From contig JAEPMA010000001.1 of the NCBI GenBank assembly GCA_017644185.1, forward strand, positions 124,001-188,000: DNA of 64,000 nucleotides. Reading direction: 5' to 3'. Shown here piece after piece: positions 1 through 7,451 of the stretch. Numbering within the stretch: the first letter of the stretch is position 1; every line of letters starts with the position of its first letter. Origin of the DNA: Rhodospirillales bacterium (lineage in GTDB: Bacteria > Pseudomonadota > Alphaproteobacteria > Rhodospirillales > Casp-alpha2). The notes under the pieces were generated by a model. That model was not told the origin of the DNA. It ran no database searches and worked only from the letters and a program-made list of their open reading frames with translations. The translations under genes were made by a program, and so were the position numbers.

Positions 1-1
1 A

Positions 2-742
2 ATTGAAATGGCGTTCCTCCCCCGGCATGGACGAGGTCACCGCATTCCCCCATCGGAGTTGAATTTCCGCGCCAACATTGATGTCTTGAAACGGCTGGGG
101 TGTACGGAGATTCTCTCGCTGTCGGCCTGCGGCTCTTTGAAGGACGAATACCCCCCGGGCACCTTCGTCGTCGTTGATCAATTTATCGACCGCACCTTCG
201 CGCGGACGAAAACGTTCTTCGGTGAAGGACTGGTGGCCCATGTTGGCTTCGGTCACCCGGTTTGTGGGCGGTTGGGTGACGCTTTGACCGAGAGTTTGGC
301 TGCACTCGATATTCCTCATGCGCGCGGCGGCACTTATCTGGTGATGGAAGGGCCGCAGTTCTCGACGCTGGCGGAATCCAATCTTTATCGCTCATGGGGT
401 TGCGATGTGATCGGAATGACCAATATGCCGGAAGCGAAACTCGCCCGCGAGGCGGAGATGTGTTACGCGACGGTCGCCATGGTGACAGATTACGATTGCT
501 GGCATCCCGACCACGACCACGTGACTGTCGATGCGATTATCGCGGTGCTGATGGGGAACGCCGATAACGGACGCTCTTTGGTTAAGGAAGTGGTGCCGCG
601 CCTGGCGAAACGGACCGATTTATGCTCGCACGGCTGCCACCGGGCGCTCGACAATGCGGTGATCACACACCCGGATGCGCGTGACCCGGGGTTGGTCGCG
701 ATGCTGGATGCGGTGGCCGGCCGGGTGTTGCACACGGGTTGA
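2..742 (+). CDS. mtnP: S-methyl-5'-thioadenosine phosphorylase, 5' end cut off
   Basis: This enzyme splits methylthioadenosine with phosphate into adenine and 5-methylthioribose-1-phosphate in the methionine salvage pathway. The reading frame is open to the left edge, and the first visible residues (FLPRHGRGH, then PSELNFRANI) belong to the interior of the fold, so roughly 45-50 N-terminal residues are missing. The family segments EGPQFST, MTNMPEAKLAREAE and TDYDCW are intact. It ends one base before the start of an acetyltransferase gene, and mtnA, the next pathway step, follows, so the three probably form one operon. The later part of the protein is complete. Confidence 0.93.
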   Translation: MEMAFLPRHGRGHRIPPSELNFRANIDVLKRLGCTEILSLSACGSLKDEYPPGTFVVVDQFIDRTFARTKTFFGEGLVAHVGFGHPVCGRLGDALTESLAALDIPHARGGTYLVMEGPQFSTLAESNLYRSWGCDVIGMTNMPEAKLAREAEMCYATVAMVTDYDCWHPDHDHVTVDAIIAVLMGNADNGRSLVKEVVPRLAKRTDLCSHGCHRALDNAVITHPDARDPGLVAMLDAVAGRVLHTG

Positions 743-743
743 G

Positions 744-1196
744 ATGAAAATCCGAAAGGCGTCCGCCCATGACGCGGATCGCGTTCGCGATATCGCAAGA
801 GCGGCATATGCCCTTTATGTCGCGCGTATCGGCCGCGAGCCGGCACCGATGGCGGCGGATTTCGAGACGCACATCCGTCGTGATGAAGTGATGCTCGCGG
901 AGACAACGGAAGGGATAATCGGATATATCGTGGCGTATCCGCGCGCCGATGATTATTTCGTCGAGAATGTCGCCGTCGATCCCGCTAGAGCGGGGGCCGG
1001 GGTCGGTAAAAACCTGATGTCGCAGGCAGAGAGCGCCGCCGTTCAGCACGGGTGCCGCTTTATCCGTCTTTATACCAATGTCGCAATGTACGAGAATTTT
1101 CCCTTCTACGAGTCACTTGGCTATCGTAAAACCCACGAAGCGACGGAGGCCGGGTTCCATCGCGTCTATTTCGAGAAGTCATTGGAGCAGAGATGA
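744..1196 (+). CDS. GNAT-family N-acetyltransferase
   Basis: A 150-residue cytoplasmic protein of the GNAT fold, which transfers an acetyl group from acetyl-CoA to an amine. The acetyl-CoA pyrophosphate loop is visible as [11 protein letters not shown], preceded by the strand VENVAVDP, and the C-terminal FYESLGYRK is the usual last motif. The start at 744 begins [14 protein letters not shown], the usual N-terminal strand; an earlier in-frame start at 675 would lie inside mtnP. It overlaps mtnA by four bases (ATGA), so it is translationally coupled to the salvage genes. Its substrate cannot be read from the sequence, and a role in methionine salvage is only suggested by position. Confidence 0.88.
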   Translation: MKIRKASAHDADRVRDIARAAYALYVARIGREPAPMAADFETHIRRDEVMLAETTEGIIGYIVAYPRADDYFVENVAVDPARAGAGVGKNLMSQAESAAVQHGCRFIRLYTNVAMYENFPFYESLGYRKTHEATEAGFHRVYFEKSLEQR

Positions 1197-2284
1197 AAGT
1201 TGACGGCGTCCCCTATCGCACCATCTGGCTGGCCGACGACGGCTGGGCGGTCGAAATCATCGACCAGACAAGGCTGCCGTTCGATTTCGTGACTGTTCGG
1301 TTGGAGAACGTCGACGATGCGGCCGTCGCGATCCGAGACATGCTGGTGCGCGGCGCGCCGTTGATCGGCGCCACGGCAGCTTATGGGATGGCGCTCGCGA
1401 TGCAGGCGGATGCGTCAGACGAGAACCTCGGCAATGCTTATGAAAAACTACTGGCGACGCGGCCGACGGCGGTCAATTTACGTTGGGCGCTGGACGAGAT
1501 GTCGACGATGCTGGAACCTTTATCGGCGAACGAGCGCACTGCCGCCGCCTATAAGCGCGCCGCTGAAATCTGCGATGAGGACGTCGATATCTGCTCATCG
1601 ATCGGCGATCATGGGCTGAAGATCATCCAGGATCTGCATAAGAAGAAGGGCGCGGCCGAGACCGTCAACATTCTGACCCATTGTAACGCCGGCTGGCTGG
1701 CAACTGTCGATTGGGGCACGGCGCTGGCGCCGATCTATAAGGCGTTCGACGCCGGTATACCCGTTCATGTCTGGGTCGATGAGACCCGGCCCCGTAACCA
1801 GGGCGCCAGCCTGACGGCATGGGAGTTGGGGCGTCACGGCATGCCGTTGACGGTCATCGCCGATAATGCGGGCGGCCACTTGATGCAGGAAGGCCGTGTC
1901 GACATGTGTATCACCGGTACGGATAGAACGACCGCAGCGGGCGACGTCTGCAACAAGATCGGCACGTACCTGAAGGCGCTCGCCGCACACGATAACAACG
2001 TGCCGTTTTATGTGGCGCTACCATCGCCGACGGTCGACTGGACCATTGAAGACGGACGCGACATTCCGATTGAGGAGCGCTCGGCGGATGAGGTCACCAA
2101 AATCCAGGGCAAAACCGAATTGGGTGACGTGGTGTCGGTCGAAATCGTTCCGGAAGGGGCGAAGGGCGGCAACCCGGCGTTCGATGTGACGCCTGCGCGC
2201 CTTGTCACCGGGTTGATTACCGAGCGTGGCGTTTGCAAGGCTTCGAAAGAGGGGCTTTCCGGCCTTTTTCCGGATAAGGCCTGA
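1193..2284 (+). CDS. mtnA: S-methyl-5-thioribose-1-phosphate isomerase
   Basis: Converts 5-methylthioribose-1-phosphate to the ribulose form, the step after MtnP in methionine salvage. The 363-residue length is normal. Visible family segments are [13 protein letters not shown] (53-65), the catalytic cysteine Cys164 in [14 protein letters not shown] and the catalytic aspartate Asp244 in [11 protein letters not shown]; the Cys-to-Asp spacing equals that of the characterised Bacillus enzyme. The fold is shared with eIF2B subunits, but the conserved Cys and Asp favour the isomerase. It starts inside the stop of the acetyltransferase gene. Downstream salvage genes (mtnK/B/C/D) are not next to it; the next gene is an unrelated SDR 77 bases away. 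Confidence 0.95.
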   Translation: MKVDGVPYRTIWLADDGWAVEIIDQTRLPFDFVTVRLENVDDAAVAIRDMLVRGAPLIGATAAYGMALAMQADASDENLGNAYEKLLATRPTAVNLRWALDEMSTMLEPLSANERTAAAYKRAAEICDEDVDICSSIGDHGLKIIQDLHKKKGAAETVNILTHCNAGWLATVDWGTALAPIYKAFDAGIPVHVWVDETRPRNQGASLTAWELGRHGMPLTVIADNAGGHLMQEGRVDMCITGTDRTTAAGDVCNKIGTYLKALAAHDNNVPFYVALPSPTVDWTIEDGRDIPIEERSADEVTKIQGKTELGDVVSVEIVPEGAKGGNPAFDVTPARLVTGLITERGVCKASKEGLSGLFPDKA

Positions 2285-2361
2285 CGTCACCTGTCTTTAA
2301 ATCTATCTACCGCGCCACTAAATTTATACCAATCAAACCGCCGTTCTGTGGGAGGAACACC

Positions 2362-3309
2362 ATGAAGATCGTTATTACGGGCGGCACCGGGTTTCTCGGC
2401 CGCCTAATTGCTGAACGCGCGCTTGATCGTGGTGACAACGTCACCCTATTTGATATTGCTATCCCGCCGGACGGTTTGGGCGCGCTTGAAGGCCGTGCCG
2501 AGATGATCGCCGGCGATATTGCAGACAATGAGATGGTTGCCCGCGTGATCGAGAAATCGGACGCGGTCGTGCATCTGGCGTCGATGGTCAGCGCCGGTTC
2601 GGAAGCGGATTTCGACGCCGCGATGCGGGTGAATATCGACGGCGGCCGTGCTGTACTTGACGCGGCGCGCGCCAACGGGCCGCACACGAAGGTCTTGTTT
2701 ACCTCCAGTTTGGCGATTTTCGGCAGCCAGGCGATGCCGGCGCGTGTCGATGGGATGACCCGCCCGGTACCCCAGAACACCTATGGGATGACCAAGGCGG
2801 TGATGGAGTTGCTTGTCAACGACATGAGCCGCAAGGGGTTCATCGATGGCCGTGTCGGACGTCTGCCGACTGTCATTGTCAGGCCGGGTAAACCGAATAC
2901 AGCGGCGTCCAGCTTCGCCAGTGGCGTGATCCGCGAGCCTTTGACCGGCGATGTCTGCGAATTGCCCGTGGCGCGTGAAATGAAACTCTGTGTCGGTGGA
3001 TACAGGACCTGCGCCGACGGATTGATGGCGCTGCTTGACGCACCCGCGGAACAATTCGGCGACGACCGGGTGGTGAACCTGCCCAACATCACCACGTCCG
3101 TAAACGAGATGATTGCGGCGACCGAAAACGTGGCCGCCCGGCATGGGATCACGCTGGGACGGATCGAGGACACCCCCGATGAGGTCGTTCGCGCCATCGT
3201 CGGCAGTTGGCCGATTGCGCTGGAGGCGTCGAAAGCGCTCTCCCTCGGCTGCCCTCAGGACGGCGACCTCGAGACGATCATCGAAGCCTTCGTCGAGGAT
3301 TACCTGTAA
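2362..3309 (+). CDS. denD: NAD-dependent SDR, D-erythronate dehydrogenase-like
   Basis: An extended short-chain dehydrogenase of 315 residues. The Rossmann glycine motif GGTGFLG is at residues 7-13, and the catalytic Ser115-Ser116, Tyr141 and Lys145 (YGMTK) are all present. The overall sequence, including RLPTVIVRPGKPN and the late REPLTG segment, resembles D-erythronate dehydrogenases, which oxidise the C2 hydroxyl of tetronate sugar acids; this assignment comes from memory of the family and is less certain than the SDR fold. A GGGAGG Shine-Dalgarno sequence precedes the ATG. The class II aldolase at 4919 belongs to the superfamily of 3-oxo-tetronate-4-phosphate decarboxylase, so a link to sugar-acid breakdown is plausible, but no kinase gene is nearby. 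Confidence 0.8.
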   Translation: MKIVITGGTGFLGRLIAERALDRGDNVTLFDIAIPPDGLGALEGRAEMIAGDIADNEMVARVIEKSDAVVHLASMVSAGSEADFDAAMRVNIDGGRAVLDAARANGPHTKVLFTSSLAIFGSQAMPARVDGMTRPVPQNTYGMTKAVMELLVNDMSRKGFIDGRVGRLPTVIVRPGKPNTAASSFASGVIREPLTGDVCELPVAREMKLCVGGYRTCADGLMALLDAPAEQFGDDRVVNLPNITTSVNEMIAATENVAARHGITLGRIEDTPDEVVRAIVGSWPIALEASKALSLGCPQDGDLETIIEAFVEDYL

Positions 3310-3311
3310 AT

Positions 3312-3409
3312 CCCCTCACCCGGCGCGCGATGCGCGCCACCCTCTCCCGAGGGAGAGGGATGGGTGATCGTGAGTTCCTTCTCCCTCGGGAGAAGGACAG
3401 GGTGAGGGG
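3312..3409. repeat. Compound palindromic intergenic repeat
   Basis: Fills the whole gap between two convergent genes. The outer arms CCCCTCACCC (3312-3321) and GGGTGAGGGG (3400-3409) are perfect inverted repeats. Inside are two further hairpins, CCCTCTCCC/GGGAGAGGG and CTTCTCCC/GGGAGAAG. This nested architecture resembles small dispersed palindromic or MITE-like repeats seen in many alphaproteobacteria. A lone hairpin of the same CCCTCTCCC type lies at 30910-30937. It may also stop transcription from both sides, but it has no U-run. Confidence 0.75.
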
Positions 3410-4750
3410 TCAGCCCTCCGCGACGTCCCGTGCCATGCGCGCGGCGAGACCGGTATAGGCTTCCGGATCCAGAAGCGCATCGATTTCGTCCTCGCTCAGG
3501 GTGTCCGTCACCGTTTCGATCTGCATCAGTGCGACTTTCATGGTGGTGTCTTCCTTGAACGCGGTCGCGCAGGCTTTGTGGAGGATGTCATGCGCGGTCT
3601 GGCGGCCGAGTTTTTCACCTAACTGCATCATCACGGCTTCGGATAGCGTCAGGCCCTTCGTGATGTCCAGGTTGCGGCGCATATGGCCGGCGCGGACGTC
3701 GAGCCCTTCGCAGAGAACGACCGTCTTGGCGAGCGCGGCATCTGTTTGGCAGACGACGCGGACGATCAACTCGCGTTCGGTGTTGAGCGCGATCTTGTCG
3801 CGCTCGTTCTCGTTGACCAGTGTTTCGAACGCAAGCGACACACCGGATCGCACGGTGCGGGCCAATCCGCAGATGCTCTCGCAGATCGCCGGGTTGCGTT
3901 TGTGCGGCATGGTCGACGAGCCGACTTTGCCGGCGGGGTAGGGCTCTTCGATTTCCTGCAACTCGGTCTTGGTCATGAGGAAGAGTTCGTTGGCGATCTT
4001 TCCGCAAGTCCCGGCGATCATTGCCAGGTTCGAGACCATTTCGACCAACCTGTCCCGTGAGGTGTGCCACGTGATAGAGGGCTCTTCCAGTTCGAGATTA
4101 AGCATCAGCTTCTCTCGGACGGCGAGCCCCTGATCACCAAGCGCAGCCAGGGTGCCGACGGCGCCGCCGAATTGTCCGGCCAGCAGGCGCGGCCGCATTT
4201 CGTCCATCCGGATCTGGTGGCGGCGCACTTCATCGAGCCAGATTGCCGTCTTGTAGCCGAAGGTCACCGGTTGTGCGTGCTGTCCGTGGGTCCGGCCCGG
4301 CATAGCCGTCTGGGCGTGGGTGACGGATTGATCGGTCAGAGCCGCAGACAGGGCTTCCAGGCGCCCTTCGATCACGTCCATCGCATCCCGGATCTGCAGG
4401 ATCATGCCGGTATCGGTAATGTCCTGGGTGGTTGCACCCCAGTGGACGTATTCGCCAAGCCCATCAGGGCATTTGGCCCCGATCATGCGCACCAGCGGCA
4501 CGATCGGATGCGCGGTCCGATCCATTTCGCGCTTCAGTTCAGAAAGATCGTAGTCATCCGCATCGCCAGCATCGCGGATCGCCTTGGCGGCGGCGTCTGG
4601 AATGATCCCTAGTTCGGCTTCGGCGTCGGCGAGCGCCACTTCGACATCCAGCCATGCCTGCACGGTGCGCCGATCCGAGAAAATCTCGCGCATATCGGCA
4701 GTGGAATATTGGTCACGGAAAAGTTCGCTGTCGATGACATAAGCAGCCAT
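3410..4750 (-). CDS. Adenylosuccinate lyase / 3-carboxy-cis,cis-muconate cycloisomerase family lyase
   Basis: A 446-residue member of the fumarase/aspartase superfamily, which eliminates a group beta to a carboxylate. The superfamily signature GSSTMPHKRNP (277-287) is intact, as are HWGATTQD (103-110) and GRTHGQHAQP (152-161). The segments GGAVGTLAALGDQG and ITWHTSRDR are closer to the PcaB-like branch than to typical housekeeping PurB, so I leave the symbol empty: it could be an adenylosuccinate lyase, a carboxymuconate cycloisomerase, or a lyase for another dicarboxylate. It is divergent from the Phd-aldolase gene, sharing a 168-base promoter region with inverted repeats, and convergent with the SDR. 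Confidence 0.82.
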   Translation of the reverse strand: MAAYVIDSELFRDQYSTADMREIFSDRRTVQAWLDVEVALADAEAELGIIPDAAAKAIRDAGDADDYDLSELKREMDRTAHPIVPLVRMIGAKCPDGLGEYVHWGATTQDITDTGMILQIRDAMDVIEGRLEALSAALTDQSVTHAQTAMPGRTHGQHAQPVTFGYKTAIWLDEVRRHQIRMDEMRPRLLAGQFGGAVGTLAALGDQGLAVREKLMLNLELEEPSITWHTSRDRLVEMVSNLAMIAGTCGKIANELFLMTKTELQEIEEPYPAGKVGSSTMPHKRNPAICESICGLARTVRSGVSLAFETLVNENERDKIALNTERELIVRVVCQTDAALAKTVVLCEGLDVRAGHMRRNLDITKGLTLSEAVMMQLGEKLGRQTAHDILHKACATAFKEDTTMKVALMQIETVTDTLSEDEIDALLDPEAYTGLAARMARDVAEG

Positions 4751-4840
4751 GGATATCTCCCCAAGCGGTGTTATCGGGTGTTGTTTTTGTGGGAGGGATT
4801 GGACGGCATCGGCGGCGCTCCGTCAACGCCGGACGCGCGA

Positions 4841-4896
4841 TGTAGGTATGCCTGAAATCGATAGATTTCCATGTAAAAAGTAGTGACATACCTACA
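4841..4896. promoter_or_regulatory. Ten-base perfect inverted repeat upstream of the Phd-aldolase
   Basis: TGTAGGTATG at 4841-4850 and its exact reverse complement CATACCTACA at 4887-4896 flank 36 bases. The repeat lies in the promoter region between the divergent lyase and Phd-aldolase genes, and it ends 22 bases before the aldolase ATG. Phd/YefM antitoxins are known to bind palindromic operators in their own promoters, so this is a candidate operator for the fused protein. That binding is inferred and not shown. Confidence 0.55.
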
Positions 4897-4910
4897 TAGT
4901 TATGTAACTA
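4897..4910. promoter_or_regulatory. Palindrome next to the Phd-aldolase start
   Basis: TAGTTA-TG-TAACTA is a perfect six-base-arm palindrome abutting the right arm of the larger inverted repeat and ending eight bases before the ATG at 4919. An overlapping pair ACATA (4886-4890)/TATGT (4901-4905) adds further symmetry. No Shine-Dalgarno sequence is seen before the ATG, so the transcript may be leaderless or poorly initiated, and a protein bound here would block it. Confidence 0.5.
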
Positions 4911-4918
4911 ATTAAAGT

Positions 4919-5761
4919 ATGAAGTCAGATGGCGCACCTTTGCAGGTTAAGGCGACCGACGCGAACCAGCGGTTCTCCAGATTGTTGGCGGAGAGCGAGC
5001 AGGGGCGCGATATCGTTATTACGAAACGCGGCCGTCCCGTGGCCCGGTTACAGTCGATCCACACCGCCGTCACGGATACGCCGATTGGCACGCCGGTCGA
5101 GGGCGAGGTACCGGATTTCGAGAAGCGTACCGACATCATCGAGACCTGCCGGCGGATGAACGACATTGGCCTCAATCAGGGGACCAGCGGGAATGCATCT
5201 GTCCGGGTCGAAGGTGGGATGCTGATCACGCCTTCGGGTATGGACTATGACATGATGGTGCCCGCCGACATCGTGAAGATCGGGATCACCGGCAGGCTGC
5301 TCCACGGCCACCGGCGCCCGTCGAGCGAATGGCATTTTCACTGTCGGGTGATGGAAGCCATGCCCCGCGCCGGTGCGATTCTGCATACCCATTCCATCAA
5401 CGCGACGGCGCTTGCGTGTCTTGGCATGGGTATTCCGTCATTCCACTACATGGTCGGGGTCGCAGGCGGAAGGGACATTCGCTGTGCACCATACGCCACT
5501 TTCGGGACCGAGGAACTCGCTGATGCCGTGCTCGACGCGCTCGATGGTCGGCTCGCATGCCTTATGGCGAACCACGGTATGTTGGTGCTGGGTCGCGATA
5601 TCAGTGACGCTTTCAAGCGAGCCGTCGAGGTGGAGACCCTTGCCGCCCAGTACCTGAAGGCGTTGGCTGTGGGAGAGCCGAACCTTCTGAGTGACGGCGA
5701 AATGGACGTGATCCTGGAGAAGTTCAAGACCTACAGTGGTTGGGCCCAACCGAACAAGTGA
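4919..5761 (+). CDS. Phd/YefM antitoxin-like domain fused to a class II aldolase
   Basis: A 280-residue two-domain protein. Residues about 8-46 match the Phd/YefM antitoxin pattern from start to end (KATDANQRFSRLLAESEQG, then DIVITKRGRPVARL); in that family this region dimerises and binds operator DNA. Residues about 70-270 are a class II aldolase/adducin domain: GTSGNASVR (88-96), TPSGMDYD, Glu137 in SSEWHFH, metal-binding His156 and His158 in HTHS, and His219 in ANHGMLVLG. Class II aldolases use a divalent metal to cleave or decarboxylate sugar phosphates. There is no toxin gene beside it. A start later than 4919 would remove the conserved N-terminal domain. A small cupin gene follows after 24 bases. 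The substrate is unknown; 3-oxo-tetronate-4-phosphate or fuculose-phosphate type chemistry is possible. Confidence 0.87.
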   Translation: MKSDGAPLQVKATDANQRFSRLLAESEQGRDIVITKRGRPVARLQSIHTAVTDTPIGTPVEGEVPDFEKRTDIIETCRRMNDIGLNQGTSGNASVRVEGGMLITPSGMDYDMMVPADIVKIGITGRLLHGHRRPSSEWHFHCRVMEAMPRAGAILHTHSINATALACLGMGIPSFHYMVGVAGGRDIRCAPYATFGTEELADAVLDALDGRLACLMANHGMLVLGRDISDAFKRAVEVETLAAQYLKALAVGEPNLLSDGEMDVILEKFKTYSGWAQPNK

Positions 5762-5785
5762 CCTGACATCCTACCGGAGCATCTG

Positions 5786-6118
5786 ATGAAAATACCTGAA
5801 TTGCCTTTTACGCTCACCAATTGGGATGCTGTCGAGCCGGTTGTGTATCCAGGCGAAACCGGAGAAGCGATCTGGCGGACCTTGAATATCGGCGATATCC
5901 GGGTTCGGGTCGTTGAATACTCACCCGGCTACCTGGCCGACCACTGGTGCGACAGGGGGCACGTCCTCTATGTACTGGAGGGGGAGTTGACCAGCGAGTT
6001 GAAGGACGGTCGGACGTTCGTGTTGAAACCCGGTATGAGTTACCAGGTGTCGGATTTCGGCGACGCACCTCATCGCTCTAAAACGGAAGTGGGCGCCAAG
6101 CTCTTTATTGTCGACTGA
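5786..6118 (+). CDS. Small single-domain cupin (DHCW-type)
   Basis: A 110-residue cytoplasmic beta-barrel protein. It shows ADHWCDRGH followed by VLEGELTSELKDG and LKPGMSYQV, the two half-motifs of a cupin, and agrees with the small family named after its DHxC-type motif. The histidines and the cysteine could bind a metal, but no reaction is known to me for this family. It lies 24 bases behind the Phd-aldolase gene on the same strand and is probably co-transcribed. It may sense or modify a small carbonyl or sugar compound; that is a guess from context only. Confidence 0.8.
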   Translation: MKIPELPFTLTNWDAVEPVVYPGETGEAIWRTLNIGDIRVRVVEYSPGYLADHWCDRGHVLYVLEGELTSELKDGRTFVLKPGMSYQVSDFGDAPHRSKTEVGAKLFIVD

Positions 6119-6148
6119 CCGCCGTAACCATTCGTTACAAAATCTCAT

Positions 6149-6177
6149 TTGTGAGAAAATGGGAACAGGCATATAAG
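6149..6177 (+). promoter_or_regulatory. Candidate sigma-70-type promoter for the small secreted protein
   Basis: TTGTGA (6149-6154) and TATAAG (6172-6177) are separated by 17 bases. A short perfect hairpin, TCTCA/TGAGA (6143-6156), overlaps the -35 box and could be an operator. The gene starts 77 bases further on. Confidence 0.42.
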
Positions 6178-6253
6178 ATCCCTCGAAGCGCGATAGCCCC
6201 CGCGTTTTGGCCGGGTGCCGAAGGTTCGGCATCGCCATCCAGGTTCTACGAAA

Positions 6254-6544
6254 ATGTCCAAGAAGTTTTATGCGCTGGCGCCGTTGGTGCTTGGCGGTCT
6301 TCTGTTGTCTCCCATCGTTAACGCCAGCGTCCGTGACAGCAACGCGCCCGCGAACGAGCAATCCTGCCTGCAGGCGATCAGCGACGTGAAAGCCCAGCGT
6401 CAGACAGAGCCGGATATCGGTCCGAAAGCGGCGATTAAATTCGACGAAGTGGTAAAGGAAGCCGAACAGCTTTGCGCCAAGAAGGACTTTGCCGCTGCCG
6501 GTGAAGCCCTGACACTTGCCCGCGGGATGATCGCATCTGAGTAA
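6254..6544 (+). CDS. Small secreted protein of unknown function
   Basis: A 96-residue protein. I chose the ATG at 6254 because it gives a clean signal peptide (MSKKFYALAPLVLGGLLLSP, cleavage probably after VNA), with AGG upstream; a GTG at 6215 would put 13 extra residues before it. The mature part is about 70 residues, mostly helical, with two cysteines (in SCLQAI and QLCAKK) that could form a disulfide in the periplasm and a final region rich in alanine (KDFAAAGEALTLARGM). I do not recognise a family. It stands alone, with its own candidate promoter and a strong terminator shared with the cytochrome bc1 operon. Confidence 0.72.
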   Translation: MSKKFYALAPLVLGGLLLSPIVNASVRDSNAPANEQSCLQAISDVKAQRQTEPDIGPKAAIKFDEVVKEAEQLCAKKDFAAAGEALTLARGMIASE

Positions 6545-6569
6545 CACGCGGACACCTTACAATAAAAAA

Positions 6570-6593
6570 AGCCCCGGTCTTACGACCGGGGCT
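6570..6593. terminator. Bidirectional intrinsic terminator
   Basis: Stem GCCCCGGTC (6571-6579)/GACCGGGGC (6584-6592) with a TTAC loop, preceded by seven A and followed by TTTTCGTTT. It serves the small secreted-protein gene on the plus strand and petC on the minus strand. Confidence 0.92.
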
Positions 6594-6619
6594 TTTCGTT
6601 TGGGCTGGCCGGCGAACTG

Positions 6620-7447
6620 TTAGTGAACGTCGGACCAGATTTTCCGTTTCAGCGCATAGAGCATCGCGGTGAGAACGAGCAGGAACAGGATGACCTTGAT
6701 CCCGAGGTTCTTGCGGTGCTCGAGCTCGGGCTCGGCTGCCCACGACAGGAACGTGGTCACGTCGGTCGCCATTTGGTCGGGCGTCGCCGCCGTGCCGTCT
6801 TCGTACTCGACGATTCCTTCACCGAGTGGCGGCGCCATCGAAATGGCGTGCCCCGGGAAGTATTCGTTGTAGTACTTGCCGGGCGGAAGATCGAAGCCTT
6901 CCGGCGGGGTTTCCTTGTAGCCGATCAACAAAGCGTGGACGTAATCCGCACCCAGCGCGAAGCCACCCGGGTGGAACATCGAAACACGCAGTGCGGAATC
7001 GCCACCCGCGCCACGCGCCTTGGTGATGAGCGAGAGATCCGGCGGTGCGGCGCCACCGTTGGCTGCGGCTGCGGCCTTTGAGTTCGGGAACGGCGACGGC
7101 CAATGGTCCGCCGGGGTTGCCGGGCGGGTAAACATTTCACCGGAGTCGTCAGGACCGTCCTGAACTTCGTAGCTTGAAGCGATCGCCTTCACCTGATCTT
7201 CGCTGTAGCCGATGGCTTCGAGGTTGCGGAAGGCAACCAGATTGAGCGAATGGCAGGCTGCGCAGACATTCCGGAACACCTGGAAGCCACGCTGAAGTGA
7301 GGCGCGGTCATAGGTGCCGAAGATGCCGTTGAACGACCATTCGATGGACGGCGGCTTGGGGCCGCTACCAGCGGCCTGAGCGTTGCCGGCGCCGGCCAGG
7401 ATGCCGAAACCAAGTGCGATGGCAGTAAGGGTTTTCTTCATATTCAT
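6620..7447 (-). CDS. petC: Cytochrome c1 of the bc1 complex
   Basis: The membrane-anchored c-type haem subunit that passes electrons from the Rieske protein to cytochrome c. With the start at 7447 (MNMKKTLTAIALGF) the protein has 275 residues and a cleavable signal peptide ending near AQA, as expected; longer in-frame starts run into petB and are rejected. The haem-binding CAACH is at Cys62-Cys65-His66, the axial-ligand region reads ISMAPPLG, and a C-terminal transmembrane anchor (VILFLLVLTAMLYAL) ends in KRKIWSDVH. It is the last gene of petA-petB-petC, starting four bases after petB stops. Confidence 0.96.
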   Translation of the reverse strand: MNMKKTLTAIALGFGILAGAGNAQAAGSGPKPPSIEWSFNGIFGTYDRASLQRGFQVFRNVCAACHSLNLVAFRNLEAIGYSEDQVKAIASSYEVQDGPDDSGEMFTRPATPADHWPSPFPNSKAAAAANGGAAPPDLSLITKARGAGGDSALRVSMFHPGGFALGADYVHALLIGYKETPPEGFDLPPGKYYNEYFPGHAISMAPPLGEGIVEYEDGTAATPDQMATDVTTFLSWAAEPELEHRKNLGIKVILFLLVLTAMLYALKRKIWSDVH

Positions 7448-7451
7448 AGTC

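Noticed and set aside
3312-3409. A CRISPR repeat or tRNA-like structure
   Set aside because: There are no regular spacers and no cloverleaf; the structure is a nested palindrome.
3410-4750. Housekeeping adenylosuccinate lyase PurB
   Set aside because: The sequence is closer to the PcaB-like branch and no purine genes are near, so I kept only the family name.
4919-5761. A toxin-antitoxin system
   Set aside because: The Phd/YefM domain is present, but no Doc, YoeB or RelE-like toxin gene is next to it, and the domain is fused to an enzyme.
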